This document shows, piece after piece, positions 27,380 to 37,995 of a stretch of DNA of 64,000 nucleotides. Position 1 is the first letter of the stretch; every line of letters begins with the position of its first letter. The position numbers were made by a program, and so were the translations under genes. Source of the stretch: Ligustrum vulgare (lineage: Eukaryota > Streptophyta > Magnoliopsida > Lamiales > Oleaceae); contig OY743169.1 in assembly GCA_963555705.1 (NCBI GenBank), forward strand, positions 51,326,124 to 51,390,123, written 5' to 3'. The notes under the pieces are model-generated. The model worked only from the letters and a program-made list of their open reading frames with translations, searched no databases and had not been told where the DNA came from.

Positions 27380-29080
27380 TTACTTTACCTTTTTATAGGC
27401 ATGGATCATCGATTTCACACCATACATACCAGCCACCTCATTGAGTTCGGGGGACACTTTATAAGCCTCTACAGCTTCACGAGAACGATTAGTCAGGCGC
27501 TGCTCGAAAGTATCTTGCATTGAAGCAATAGAGGCATCTTTTTCGGTCAGTAATTTGTCCTTCTCCTCTAGAAGCTTTTTTGCGTCCGCTAACTCTTTCT
27601 GTAGCAGAGAGTTGGAATGAACGCCCTCCAAATGATCTTTGGAAGTTGATTCCAACGACTCCAAAAGGGCACGCTCCATAGATAAAACCTGAAAAGGCCA
27701 AACGATCATGAGATGCGCCAGAGAGTATTGGAAACCATCATAGTCATATGACTCACCCTTCTTATTTCAACAGAGAAGGCACGATGAATACTAGTGTCAC
27801 CTCTTTTCTTCACATCTTCGACTAGTCCACGTTCGACCGCCCCGGCAATGACCCGAACGTCTTCGTCAACATTAATTGAAGAACGAGAAGAAGACTCCTG
27901 ACCTTCACTTCAAAGACAGGATGTCGTTCGTACTGGATTTATGGGTCGTGAAATAGAAGAGGTCCCCGCAGCCGGAACGTTCGAAGTTAGAGGAACGAGG
28001 GTATCAGCAGGAGAAATTCTATCATCCGCCTTCCTTTTTGTACCTTTTCCCTTGGCCACTTTAGCCCTCATCAAAGCTTCAACTTTGCTAGAATCGTAAC
28101 TCATCTCGTCTGAAAAAAAATAAATTATAAGTCCAAGATTGAAGGGAATAATACGATTTCGAAGGCATAAGAAAGATTACCCTTTGGAAAATTTATACGA
28201 TGTTTGATCAAAACATCGTCCGTCAGAACTTCATTCATTCGATCATTGAGGGGCTCGCATCCTTGTATAATTCGAAGAGCTTCCTCTTCGATCTCTGATA
28301 GAACGACCGAACTATTGAAAGAGTCGTAATTTGGTCGATTCCAAGCAGTGGGAAATGGAAAGGTCCCATTATTTCGTTTGACAAAGAAGAATATGATCTT
28401 CCAACCAGGTTGAGAAGATGGACACAGGGAACCTTGAAGTCATTCTTAGTAGTAAATACGACTAGACTGTTATAGTCTCGATGGGGTTTTAAGTCAACCA
28501 ACGACCTTAAAACGTTTAATGAAGGAACAATGTCATTTTGAAGACACAACAACAAAAAGTAAACAATAACTCTCCAAGCATTTGGGGCCAATTGGGCAGG
28601 GTTGAGGTCAACGAATCGAAGGAAAGATACAAGGAAAGGATGAAGGGGGAATCGAAGGCCACCCTTCATAGAATCCAAGTAAACAGTTACCTCCCCAACA
28701 TCTCCCTCATCAATCCTCTCATTGTTCAAGGGAGCACGATACGAGTGATCAGGGAATAGAACGAAGGAGTTTAGTGCTTCGACTAGTCGAATTTCATTGA
28801 AACAACTTTGGTAGTCAAGAATTACCAAAGTCTCTTGAGGACGACGAGATGGTCGAGCACGAACCAGGTTTTGCTGCATTTGAGGGGAAAGAGGCAAAAC
28901 GTCAGAAATGGTACGATCAGACGAAACAGAAGGGGTAGGCGATGAAAGAGGACTTATATTACAACCAAAAAATTGGTGGAAAGAAGGAGAAGAAGAAGAT
29001 GAATGGCCACTCGTCCTACTTAAAGGAAAAGACACCCTCCCTTCTTCCTCATCACTGTCCACAATTAGAATGGGCTCCAT
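27380..29080 (-). pseudogene. Antisense, spliced gene of the Tat element (plant gypsy-type transposon domain plus coiled coil)
   Basis: Read on the minus strand in three exons: 29080-28181, 28109-27757, 27688-27380. Donor/acceptor pairs are GTAATC/TTTTCAG and GTGAGT/CTTTTCAG. Exon 1 begins MEPILIVDSDEEEG, has a Ser-rich stretch, then FPLHPFLVSFLRFVDLNPAQ and NAWRVIVYFLLLC, a signature I recognise from the putative gypsy-type transposon domain (Pfam PF04195, Transposase_28). A one-base slip at about 28415-28430 precedes GWKIIFFFVKRNNGTFPFP. Exon 2 has a basic patch (KGKGTKRKADD), a TGA near 27910 and then continues in the same frame to VEIRR. Exon 3 is a heptad-rich coiled coil (LLQKELADAKKLLEEKDKLL). 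Antisense genes between pol and the 3' LTR are known in Grande/Retand-type elements; function unknown. A TATA-like TA run lies at 29107-29120. Confidence 0.75.
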
Positions 29081-29642
29081 AATAGCATAGATAAATGCAA
29101 ATAGGTATGTATATATATATAACACCACACACGTATATGTATCTATATGTGTGTGTACCCAAACCCCTGAAAAACTAGCATTACCCACCACAAAAATTGA
29201 AAATCTTGCTCCCAATATTAAATAGAAAGAGAAGAATGATATAAAGCGAGTATCTTTTTGATGATTAAGAGTTGGAAATTCGCCGGAGCTCAAGGTTGAG
29301 TAAGAGAAACGCAGTAAAGAAAATTCGGAAGGAAGAAAAGACGACAATGGCTGAAAACGTGTAGGCTCACCTATTTATACTTATTGCAATAATAGGTTTT
29401 CCTTCCCAAGAAAAACCCTTGGTATTCCTGCCTGTTCTGATTCAAAAATACGCGTTACAGGTTGACATGACTCGCCATCGCTAGGTTAGGTCAGCGTGGA
29501 AGGTTCAATGATAAGAAGACACGTATGCAGACATGTTAAGTGTGTTGAACAATTTCCAATACCTTATGATCGTTCGTACAAGATTGATATCAAAAGATCG
29601 GGATTCAAGTAACCAATAATCCCAATCGTCTAAAGGGTCTAT

Positions 29643-30155
29643 TTATACATATACAAACAAGGAACGATCAATCACCAGGTCATGGTAATGATCACGATCA
29701 ACGACATGAGTTGAGATGATTGATCGGTTGAAAATGCGAGATAATCATGCCACGATGCCTGGAAGCTATCCATGGAAAGATAATAGTTATCCCTAAATTA
29801 TAGGTGCTATCCATGGAAAGATAATCGTTATCCCTAAATTATAGGTGTTATCCATGGAAAGATAATCGTTATCCCTTAATTACGGATAATCTAACCTAAA
29901 TTGATTATAATTCCCAATCTCATTGAGATTCTTATTCCCTAAAATCAAGGAAGGTTACACATATAAATACCCCCCTTCTCCATGGTGTTCAGGAACACAA
30001 TTTCTTCATAAACAAGCAATTATCATTACTTTTCTGCAAATAATCCTTTTTACTGATTATCACGCCGGAGGTAAAACAGGGGGAAAGCCCCATATTTTTC
30101 AGGTCAAGGAAGCTGATCGAGTTACGCCGGAGGGAGAAAAGTTCATTCCGCATTA
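29643..30155 (+). repeat. 3' LTR of the Tat element
   Basis: 513 bp, near-identical to the 5' LTR. It has three instead of two 41-bp CCATGGAAAGATAATCG units, which accounts for the length difference. Both terminal dinucleotides are mutated (TG to TT, CA to TA). The target duplication GTATG follows directly. Confidence 0.88.
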
Positions 30156-30160
30156 GTATG

Positions 30161-30450
30161 CCTAAATTTTCTACGTCTCTATGTAAACCTCAACACAAAT
30201 AAACACATTAAATCACAGGAATTCGACCAAAACTTCATAATTTATGAGAGTATATCTCGATCTCATGTCAAAATCTATATCACTTAACTCAATAAATCAC
30301 CTTTGGATATCAGTATCGTCCCTAAATTCATTAAATGGAGATCAACTAATCGAATTGAATCAAGCACAAATTAGCAATTAACACAACATAATATGAACAT
30401 GAAGTCCACTGAAAAACAAATAATTGGCCGCTCATTATTGAGACTAAATA
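30161..30450. repeat. Right half of the old Athila-like LTR fragment
   Basis: This continues the repeat that ends at 17930, displaced by the Tat insertion. Shared blocks with the later Athila-like LTRs include GAGTATATCTC and TAACTCAATAAATCA. I see nothing definite in 30450-31060. Confidence 0.4.
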
Positions 30451-31059
30451 CAAAGAAAATAGTGTGATCAAATCTTGAGAATTAGATATGTTATAAGCAA
30501 AAAATATAAACACAAACATGGCTAGAATGGAGTGACCACAATTATGTGCAGATCATAGTTGTGTGACATGATTGTTCGAAATTAATATTCATTGAAAGTT
30601 TACTAAGCGACAAAGCATTTAAGCTCTATTTGGCAAAAATCTTGTTGTTTATAAGTTGATTTATAAAAAATAATGATTACGTTAAAGAAAATAGGCTTGA
30701 TCAAATTTGTAGGACTTCCAATCCAGTACTCAACTTGTTCTACTGCCCAAACAGCTCTTTATCAAATAATTTTCTGCTCTCATATGATTCACATACTTAA
30801 GTTTCCACAAAAAGTTGTATGAAAGCGTTGAATTATTGTTGTTCTTTGAATTAAAATTCCAATGGGGCATACGAACACCATGAGATACACATTTATAATG
30901 ATGTGTTTCATTCAATTGACAAATGTGGTAAAGCTTTGTATTTTTCCTTCAATACTTTGGAGTTGGTAAGTGAAAAGTCTATATTTGTAACAATTTATCA
31001 TATAGTGAAAAACTTCGACATCCTATTGCATTGATGTTCTATTTTCTTGTTTGCTCAAT

Positions 31060-31225
31060 TATTTCTTGAACATAAAAAAATTTATGTGGATTAAAGAAGA
31101 GAGAATCAACGTTTGATTTCTAACAAGTGGTATCAGAGCGTCAGGTGATTTGAAGACTTTTGAAGTAAAAGAAAATATGTTTGTCAAGAACGATTTGGAG
31201 AAATTTGATGGGAGGATAAATTAAA
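31060..31225 (+). mobile_element. Remnant of another Copia: LTR end, primer site and first gag codons
   Basis: TTTCTAACA (ending 31125) is followed by TGGTATCAGAGC at 31128-31139, the initiator-Met primer-binding site of Copia elements. At 31177 a short frame MFVKNDLEKFDGRIN resembles the start of Copia gag proteins. Nothing further of the element is recognisable. A short (ATTAA)n run follows (about 31220-31244), and the left LTR edge was not found. Confidence 0.55.
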
Positions 31226-31431
31226 TTAAATTAAATTAAATTAAAATCATCCAAGGTTTGGAATAATTATAAATAAGATATCGTTGTCTTATATTGAAAG
31301 ATAAAATAAATTTACTAAAAATCCAATTTGACAGTATTTGAAAATATTAGAGCATCCCCAATGGTGGTATAGAATAGAACTATTTTGTGGTTTGCATCCT
31401 CAAGTTGGTCGATATCATCTCCAATGGAAAG

Positions 31432-32027
31432 TGTTGGAAAAGTTGGAACGAATCCCACATCAATTAAACATGTGCCAAATGATGAGGTTATTAGGGATTG
31501 AGCTACTACACCTTATATGTTAACCTTTTGAGATTGAACTTCAATTTCCTACAAGTAGTATAAGAGTCATGCTCCAAACTTAGCCATGTGAACGCACGAC
31601 AGATCTCAATTGCAAATGACCGAAGTTGGTGGGCTCCAAATTGGATTGCGATGGTAGAGAAAATCCATGGTTAGTTTTGAAGGCGGTGACCTAGATTCAG
31701 TGGAAGATTTGAGCACTAATAGAGCATGTATACATTTCTAATTTGAAGGAAAAGATGGATGAACTATTGATTGAAGGTGGGCCAAAAATGTGGAAGATTT
31801 GGATCTTGATAGAATATGTATATCTCCCTAATTTGAGGAATAGAGATAGATGGACTATCGATAGAAGGGGGCCAAAAGGGATATGGTACTTCTTTTGAAC
31901 GGGATTGTTGGGAAAGTACAAATGAATCTCACATCGGTTAGACATGAAGTAAATGACGAGATTATAACAGATTGTGCTACTACAGATAATAGGTTAACCT
32001 TTTGTGATGAAATAACAATTCTCTACA
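31432..32027 (+). mobile_element. TRIM (miniature LTR retrotransposon)
   Basis: Two 122-bp direct repeats, 31432-31553 and 31906-32027, both start TGTTGG and end CTACA. They share CCCACATC/CTCACATC, GAGCTACTAC/GTGCTACTAC and GGTTAACCTTTTG/TGTTAACCTTTTG. Three bases after the first is TAGTATAAGAGTCATG, a decayed form of the Met primer site. A short purine tract (GAACGGGAT) precedes the second. The interior is only 352 bp, non-coding, with an internal duplication around GTGGAAGATTTG. LTR similarity is low, so it is old. No clean target duplication was found. Confidence 0.7.
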
Positions 32028-33426
32028 TGAAGATGTAAATTACATTTATGAACAAAAAATGTAAGTTAAATACATCTTGTTTCGAATCTTCATACGGAAC
32101 CAAATCTACCCAAAATATTTATCATAAAATCTTGACGCGAGACATACAATTTAAATTATTATATTAATTTACGTTACAATTTTAACTTTTATAATTTGCA
32201 CTTTTTTTATATTTTTATATATACCAAAATATTTAATATAAAAAAATACGAGCTAAAATAATTATGAAAAAATTGAATTTAAATATTATAATTTGCATCT
32301 ATCGATTGAAGTAAGTTTTTAATTTAGATCCCCACCATGATGTAAATAGGATAAAAGGTGATTTTAAAGATACTAATTTACCCATATTTTTATACCACCA
32401 TTTTATATCAATATAAAATAAAATTAGATATGTTGTTCAACATGATCTACACAAGTGACGGTAATGTCCCTACCTCACAATCATCAATCAGTCGGAACTT
32501 GATCAATCTCCGAATATAAACACTACTAGTTCTAGACTTGTATCTATTTATTCCACTTGCCATCGAGTAACACGACCCCAACGTTGCCCCACCATGAAAC
32601 CGCCGTGTCGTTTAGGCAGCTTAAGAAATTGTGGAAAAAATGTAAAAGCCTCTATTCTTCAAATCAATCATTACAATTTATTTAATTTATAAATAATATA
32701 ATTTCTCAAATCACTTTTTAATCATACACTTTTTTCTCTCTACTTTTTAACTGTATAATTTACATAAAAAATATAAATAAATTAATTTATGATTAGTGAA
32801 ATATTTTTTTTTAAAAGAACTTAAATAACAATTGAAGTCCTCTGTTTGGTAATGTATATATATATATATATATATATATAAAGAATGTAATAATTTTGAA
32901 GTAAAGTATGTTGTTAAAAACTAATTTTGAGAAGTAGTTAAAAAATACTTCACTCATCTCACAAAGATATGTTCATTTTTATTTTCACACAGATTAAGAA
33001 AATATAATTAATATATGTTTGATCTATAAATGTATTAACAATTTATCTGTTATAATTTATATCCCTACATTAATTAATTAATGATTCATATTTGTTGAAA
33101 ACATTGTATATTAAATAGAGATATAATAAAAAAATTAAGACATTATATACTTTCAATAAAGAAAGTAATCTATAATTTGGGATAAAAAATGAGTTTATCT
33201 TTGTAAGACAGGCCACAGATGAAGCGATTCGAAAAAATATGTTGTTGCAAAAAGAGGCGTAATTACACCCCGGCTTGATGTCGAAAACCAAAGACTGAGA
33301 TTTGACTTCAAGTCCTCTCAATTGCCTTACATATAGTGAGAATCATTACAAATAGCAACAAAAGCCAGTAACGATAATTTGCTTGGCAAACTTCAAACTT
33401 CTCGCACAAATTTCTTTGATTTAACC
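32028..33426. other. Gene-free AT-rich DNA upstream of the second SRLK copy
   Basis: No gene is seen. A (TA)n microsatellite lies at about 32857-32881. The last 130 bases are homologous to the promoter-proximal region of the intact SRLK gene. Confidence 0.5.
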
Positions 33427-33809
33427 ATGTCCAATCCCCTAATCTTTAATCTTTTTGTTCTTCGGTATTTATTCATACTACTGTGTCTTCCTCGTTTAGG
33501 ATTTTGTGCAGAAACAGACACCATTACAAGAACTCTTGTACTGAATGACCCCGACACCATATCATCAAGCTGCAACGTTTTCAAATTGGGATTCTTCTCC
33601 CCTGATAATACCACGAAGAACCGATACCTGGGTGTATTTTACAGCGTTTCTGAATCAACAGTGGTATGGGTTGCCAACAGGGCCAACGCAATTCCTGATT
33701 CTTCCGGCACTGTAAGGATATCCCAAGATGGGAATATTGTACTAAGGAATGGAGAAAGTGAGATTGTTTGGTCGTCAAATGTTACTATCTCTTCGGTTAA
33801 TGCCAGTGC

Positions 33810-34002
33810 TGTTAACGTAGAAAAAAATACTCGAAGCAATTTCCCAGAAAAGTTAGAGAGTTACCATTAATGCTGAATGTATCAGTTATTTATACAAAGC
33901 AAAAAACGGAAAAACTAACAGATTACTTATTTCAGCAGTAGGTCCCTAAACTATGAAACCATAATGGAAAAAGTCCCCAAAATAATAACAGAAACTTGTA
34001 CA
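33810..34002 (-). repeat. 3' LTR of Copia D
   Basis: 193 bp, TGTTAACG...CTTGTACA as read on the plus strand. It differs from its partner at 42045 at only a handful of sites and short indels, so the insertion is moderately recent. Confidence 0.92.
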
Positions 34003-34009
34003 TCCCCCC

Positions 34010-35052
34010 TCAAGTTGGACTTTGATGGAAATCCATCAAACCCAACTTGGAAAGCAAAGATCGAAACTGATGAGATGGGAGGGACTTTGTAAACACATCT
34101 GCAACCTGGTCCATTGACGAAACATGCTGCGGAAGAACTAAACTTGCCTTGAACTGATTCCGAACCACATGGCAATCAATTTCCAAGTGTTTCGTCCTTT
34201 CATGAAAGATAGGATTGTCACTTATATGTATTGTTGCACGATTGTCACACCAAAGCGGAACTGGAAGATGAAATGAGATCTGAAAATCCTGCAAGAGAAA
34301 AACTATCCATTGAATTTCACAGCAGTAGCAGCCATGCTGCGGTATTCAGCCTCAGCAGAGCTCCTGGAAACTGTTTGTTGCTTCTTTGTTTTCCATGATA
34401 CTAAAGCACCACCTAGGAAGAAACAAAAACCTGTCAATGATTTCCTAGAATCTGGAAATGATGCCCAATCCGCATCACAGTAGGCCGTAAGAGTAAACTG
34501 ACTGGAAGATGGGAAAAAAAGACCCTTTGACAAAGTTCCTTTTATGTATTTCAATAGATGTAGTGCAGATTCCCAATGAGCAACTGTTGGAGAATGTACA
34601 AATTGGCTGAGCTGCTGGACAGTGTAAGTGATATCAGGTCTTGTGAGATTAAGATAAATCAACCTTCCCACAAGACGTCTGTACTGCTCAGGGTGTTTAT
34701 ATAATGGACCTTCAGCTATGAATTTGTATCCCTTTTGAAGAGGAACATCACATGGTTTAGAACCCAGTAACCCTGCATCAGATACAATATCCATGGCATA
34801 CTTTCTTTGATTTAGATACAGTCCTTCTGAACATCTAACAATTTCAATTCCTAAGAAGTGCTTCGCATGTCCAAGATCTTTAATTGTAAAAGTAGCATCA
34901 AGAAAGGACTTAACTCTCTGTATTTCTTCTGCATCAGTCCCAGTAACAAGGACATCATCAACATATATAAGAAGTGCTGTGAGATTATGATCAGTGTGCA
35001 TAATGAACAAGCAATTATCATGAGCTGATTGATTAAATCCATAAGAAAGCAA
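34010..35052 (-). pseudogene. Copia D reverse transcriptase C-terminus and RNase H
   Basis: The minus-strand frame 35052-34303 has LLIYVDDVLVTG (YVDD near 34954-34965), KDLGHAKHFLGIEI, then RNase H blocks AYCDADWASFPDSRKSLTGF and SRSSAEAEYRSMA. A shift near 34300 moves it to 34294-34010, which holds WCDNRATIHISDNP, RTKHLEIDCH and DVFTKSLPSHQF, the expected C-terminus. Confidence 0.85.
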
Positions 35053-36114
35053 ATGTTTACAAAATTCTGAGTTCCACTGTCTACTTTACTTGCTTGCTTC
35101 AACCCGTAAAGGGATTTCTTTAACCAGCAAATCTCACCTTCCTTAGACTTAAGATAGCCTTCTGGAGGCCAAAGATACACCTTCTCCTCTATGAACCCAT
35201 GTAAAAATGCTTTGTTAATATCAAGCTGAAATATGGGCCAACCCTGTGCAGAAGAGACAGCAAAAAAAAACTCTGATAGTTACAGAACGTGCTACAGGTG
35301 AAAAGCTGTCAACATAGTCAATCCCTTCCACCTGAGCATAACCCTTTGCTACTAACCTAGCTTTCCACCTGTCCAGGCTACCATCAGGTTTTAATTTTGC
35401 TTTAAAAACCCATTTTGAACCTATAGGATTCTTTCCTGGAGGTAAAGGAACAAGATCCCAGGTTTCATTCCTTTCCAAGGCTGCAAGTTCATCTTCCATT
35501 GCTTGAACCCACTCAGCTTGTGTGCTAGCTTCCTTATAAGAATTTGGCTCTTGAATAGTGGACATATTAGCAAGAAAATCAAGATATTCTGGTTCAAAAG
35601 ATTGGGACTGATTAAATGGATATGTATTTGGTGTATATGGTGAGGATTTTGGGGTATTTGGTGATCTGTCATTTGAATTCATGGATGTGGAATGGGTCAT
35701 GTTTGTTACAAAATCTCTCATCTATGTAGGTGCAGACTTGAGTCTTACACTTCTCCTAATTGGATTTGGGCGTTGTGTCTGTGGAGTATCTTCTGGTAAT
35801 GAGATTGCATGATCATTAGAAGGACCAGATTGTTCTTGACTGAGAAGATCACCAACAGCAGGTTGGTTAATTACAGGTGAACTGAGAGTAGGAGATTGGA
35901 TATTATTTTGATTCTGGTCTTCAATTTGAGGGTTTGATACAATTTCATCTTCAAGTTGATTTTCAGATAGAGGCAATGATAAAGTAGGATTAGAAGCTGG
36001 ATGGTTTTTGTAAGGAAACACATTCTCATGAAAAATGACATCTCTAGACACAATAATATGCTTATTTACTAAATCAAACAGCTTGTACCCCTTTTGCCCA
36101 GTGTTGTAACCCAA
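35053..36114 (-). pseudogene. Copia D linker and reverse transcriptase N-terminus
   Basis: Minus strand: 36114-35722 is the variable, Pro/Ser-rich linker after integrase (GYNTGQKGYKLFDLVNKHII). 35721-35221 contains [24 protein letters not shown] text and [16 protein letters not shown], then [20 protein letters not shown]. 35180-34851 continues with CWLKKSLYGLKQAS. Stops and frame changes separate these parts. Confidence 0.8.
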
Positions 36115-37021
36115 AAGAATGCATTTGAAACTTCATGGTGCAATTTTCTCCTTAAATGGTTTAGTGTTAGTAGCATAGCAAGGACACCCAAAAGTCCTAA
36201 GGTCATGATAGGTAGGCAGTTTTCTGTGTAAATTTCGAATGGAGTCTGCCATTTCAAAATACTAGAAGGCAACTTGTTAATTACGTGTGTGGCCATCAAT
36301 ATTGATTCCCCCCCCCCCCCCCCAAAAAAACATTTTTGGCAGGTTGGATTGGAACACGAGTGCCCTTGCCACTTACAAAAGGTGTTTATGTTTTCTCTTA
36401 ACAACCCCATTTTGTTGAGGTGTATAAGGGCAACTCTTTTGATGACCAATTCCATTTTCAGCCAAGTAATTTTGCAGCTCAAAGTTTGTGAATTCAGAAC
36501 CATTTTCAGACCTTATGCATTTAATGGTTTTGTCAAATTTTGTTTTAACCAATTTATGTAAAAATTTCAAAGTTTGTGTAACTTGTGTTTTGTGTTTGAT
36601 CAAAAAAGTCCAAGTGCTTCTACTATGATCATCCACCACTGTTAAGAAATAATGTGCCTCACGAATCGAGGCATGCTTGTATGGCCCCCATAAATCAATG
36701 TGTAGTAATTTAAGATTATCTGACGAATGGATGTCACAATCACTGAAAGGGGGTCTGTGTTGTCTGGAAAAAGGAACAAATGTCACATGGAGAAAGGATT
36801 TCTTTGTTGAAATGTGAAATTACATTCAAATGTTTCATAACATTTCCAGACACATGTTCTAAACGTCTATGCCAAAGATCAATAGGAATGTCTTTAGCTT
36901 TATTGCTGGAAACAGGAAACATATTTTTTGGAACAGATACATTACAGGTAGTGAAATTGAAATACTCAATGGTAGAAGCATTGAAGGAATTCTTATCAAG
37001 TATATAGAGGCCTTTAATCAA
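36069..37021 (-). pseudogene. Copia D integrase
   Basis: Minus strand, three overlapping frames. 37021-36740 carries the zinc region (LWHRRLEHVSGNV, CDICSFFQ). 36786-36373 is the core with HIDLWGP (first Asp), IRSENGSEF (second Asp replaced by Glu) and QQNGVVKRKH (catalytic Glu replaced by Lys). 36503-36069 is the C-terminal part. A C17A7 homopolymer tract at about 36308-36330 may be a source of slippage. The altered triad means no integrase activity. Confidence 0.83.
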
Positions 37022-37990
37022 CCCCTCCTACAGCTAGAATCTTCTCTGTCAAAAGGTCCTGCAAAATTTAATGATCATCCAAAAAAATGAATTTCACTTT
37101 GAGTGATTTTGTCAACTTGCTCACTGAAAGAATGTTGTATTTAAAAGTGGGTACATGTAAGGTTTCTGCTAGGATAAGGTTTGCACTTAAGTGAACATCT
37201 CCATAGTGTTTAACAAAATTTATAGTACCATCAGGTAAGAATCGGAACTGGCTTGGTTGTAGGTATAGAAGTTTTTAATAGTGATGCATTACTGCACATG
37301 TGATTAGAGGCACCGGTGTCCACTATCCAAGAGTTTGTTCCTATAAGATTAGAAGCACTAATAGCCGAGTAAAGTTCATGCTTAAGAATTGAACCTGCAA
37401 AATCATCCACATGAGCAAAATTGATTGCATTGTTAACTCATTTTCCAGTCATCATCTTCACCAGCTCTTGTTGGATGATATTTGATAAGTTCCTGTCATT
37501 TCCCATATCCAGTGGTGTGTCAGCCATGTGTGCAGTATACCTATCACCAGCCTTCTTCTTCTGATCATTCAACTGTTTGAAGCAGTCAGGATATCCTATC
37601 AACTTAAAACATGATTCCTTGTTATGTCCAGTAACATTGCAGTGTGTACAAAATTGACTCCTCTTTTCCTCTTTCCTGAGATAATTCTTCCGGCTATATC
37701 CCCTTCCTCCTCCATCTTTCCTATATCCCTGAGGTTTAGTATATGCAGCATTAACCTCAGCCTAATCTCCCAAAACTATTTGAACCTCCCTTTGCTTCTC
37801 AATCCTCTGTACCATGGAATAGGCTTTGTTAACTACAGGCAAATGACCCATCACCAGTATTTGACTTCGTATATGTTCATACTCATCATTAAGGCCCATA
37901 AGGAACTGCATAAGCCTATTGAAGGATGTAAATTCTGAGCAGATCCACAGGTGCACTCAGGTGTTGGCATCAGAAAGGTTAATTCATCCC
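37022..37990 (-). pseudogene. Copia D gag C-terminus and protease
   Basis: Minus strand: LGDLRFLMGLNDEYEHIRSQ-type capsid text (37956-37762 frame), a zinc knuckle CTHCNVTGHNKESC near 37620-37660 followed by FKLIGYPDC, and the protease site WIVDTGASNHMC near 37300-37335. Frames are broken. Just before 37995 the text reads LWDELTFLMP, which continues the gag N-terminal part beyond the nested LTR. Confidence 0.75.
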
Positions 37991-37995
37991 ATAAC

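Larger units (their letters stand above)
17936..30155 (+). mobile_element. Ty3/gypsy element of the Tat type, with nested solo LTR
   Basis: It is bounded by GTATG duplications (17931-17935 and 30156-30160). It has 5' LTR, primer-binding site, gag, protease, RT, two successive RNase H domains, integrase, a tandem-repeat region, an antisense gene and a 3' LTR. A second RNase H between the first and the integrase is the hallmark of the Tat lineage (Ogre, Retand, Grande). About 3 kb of it (23550-26509) is a later insertion. Many in-frame stops show it is non-autonomous now. Confidence 0.9.
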
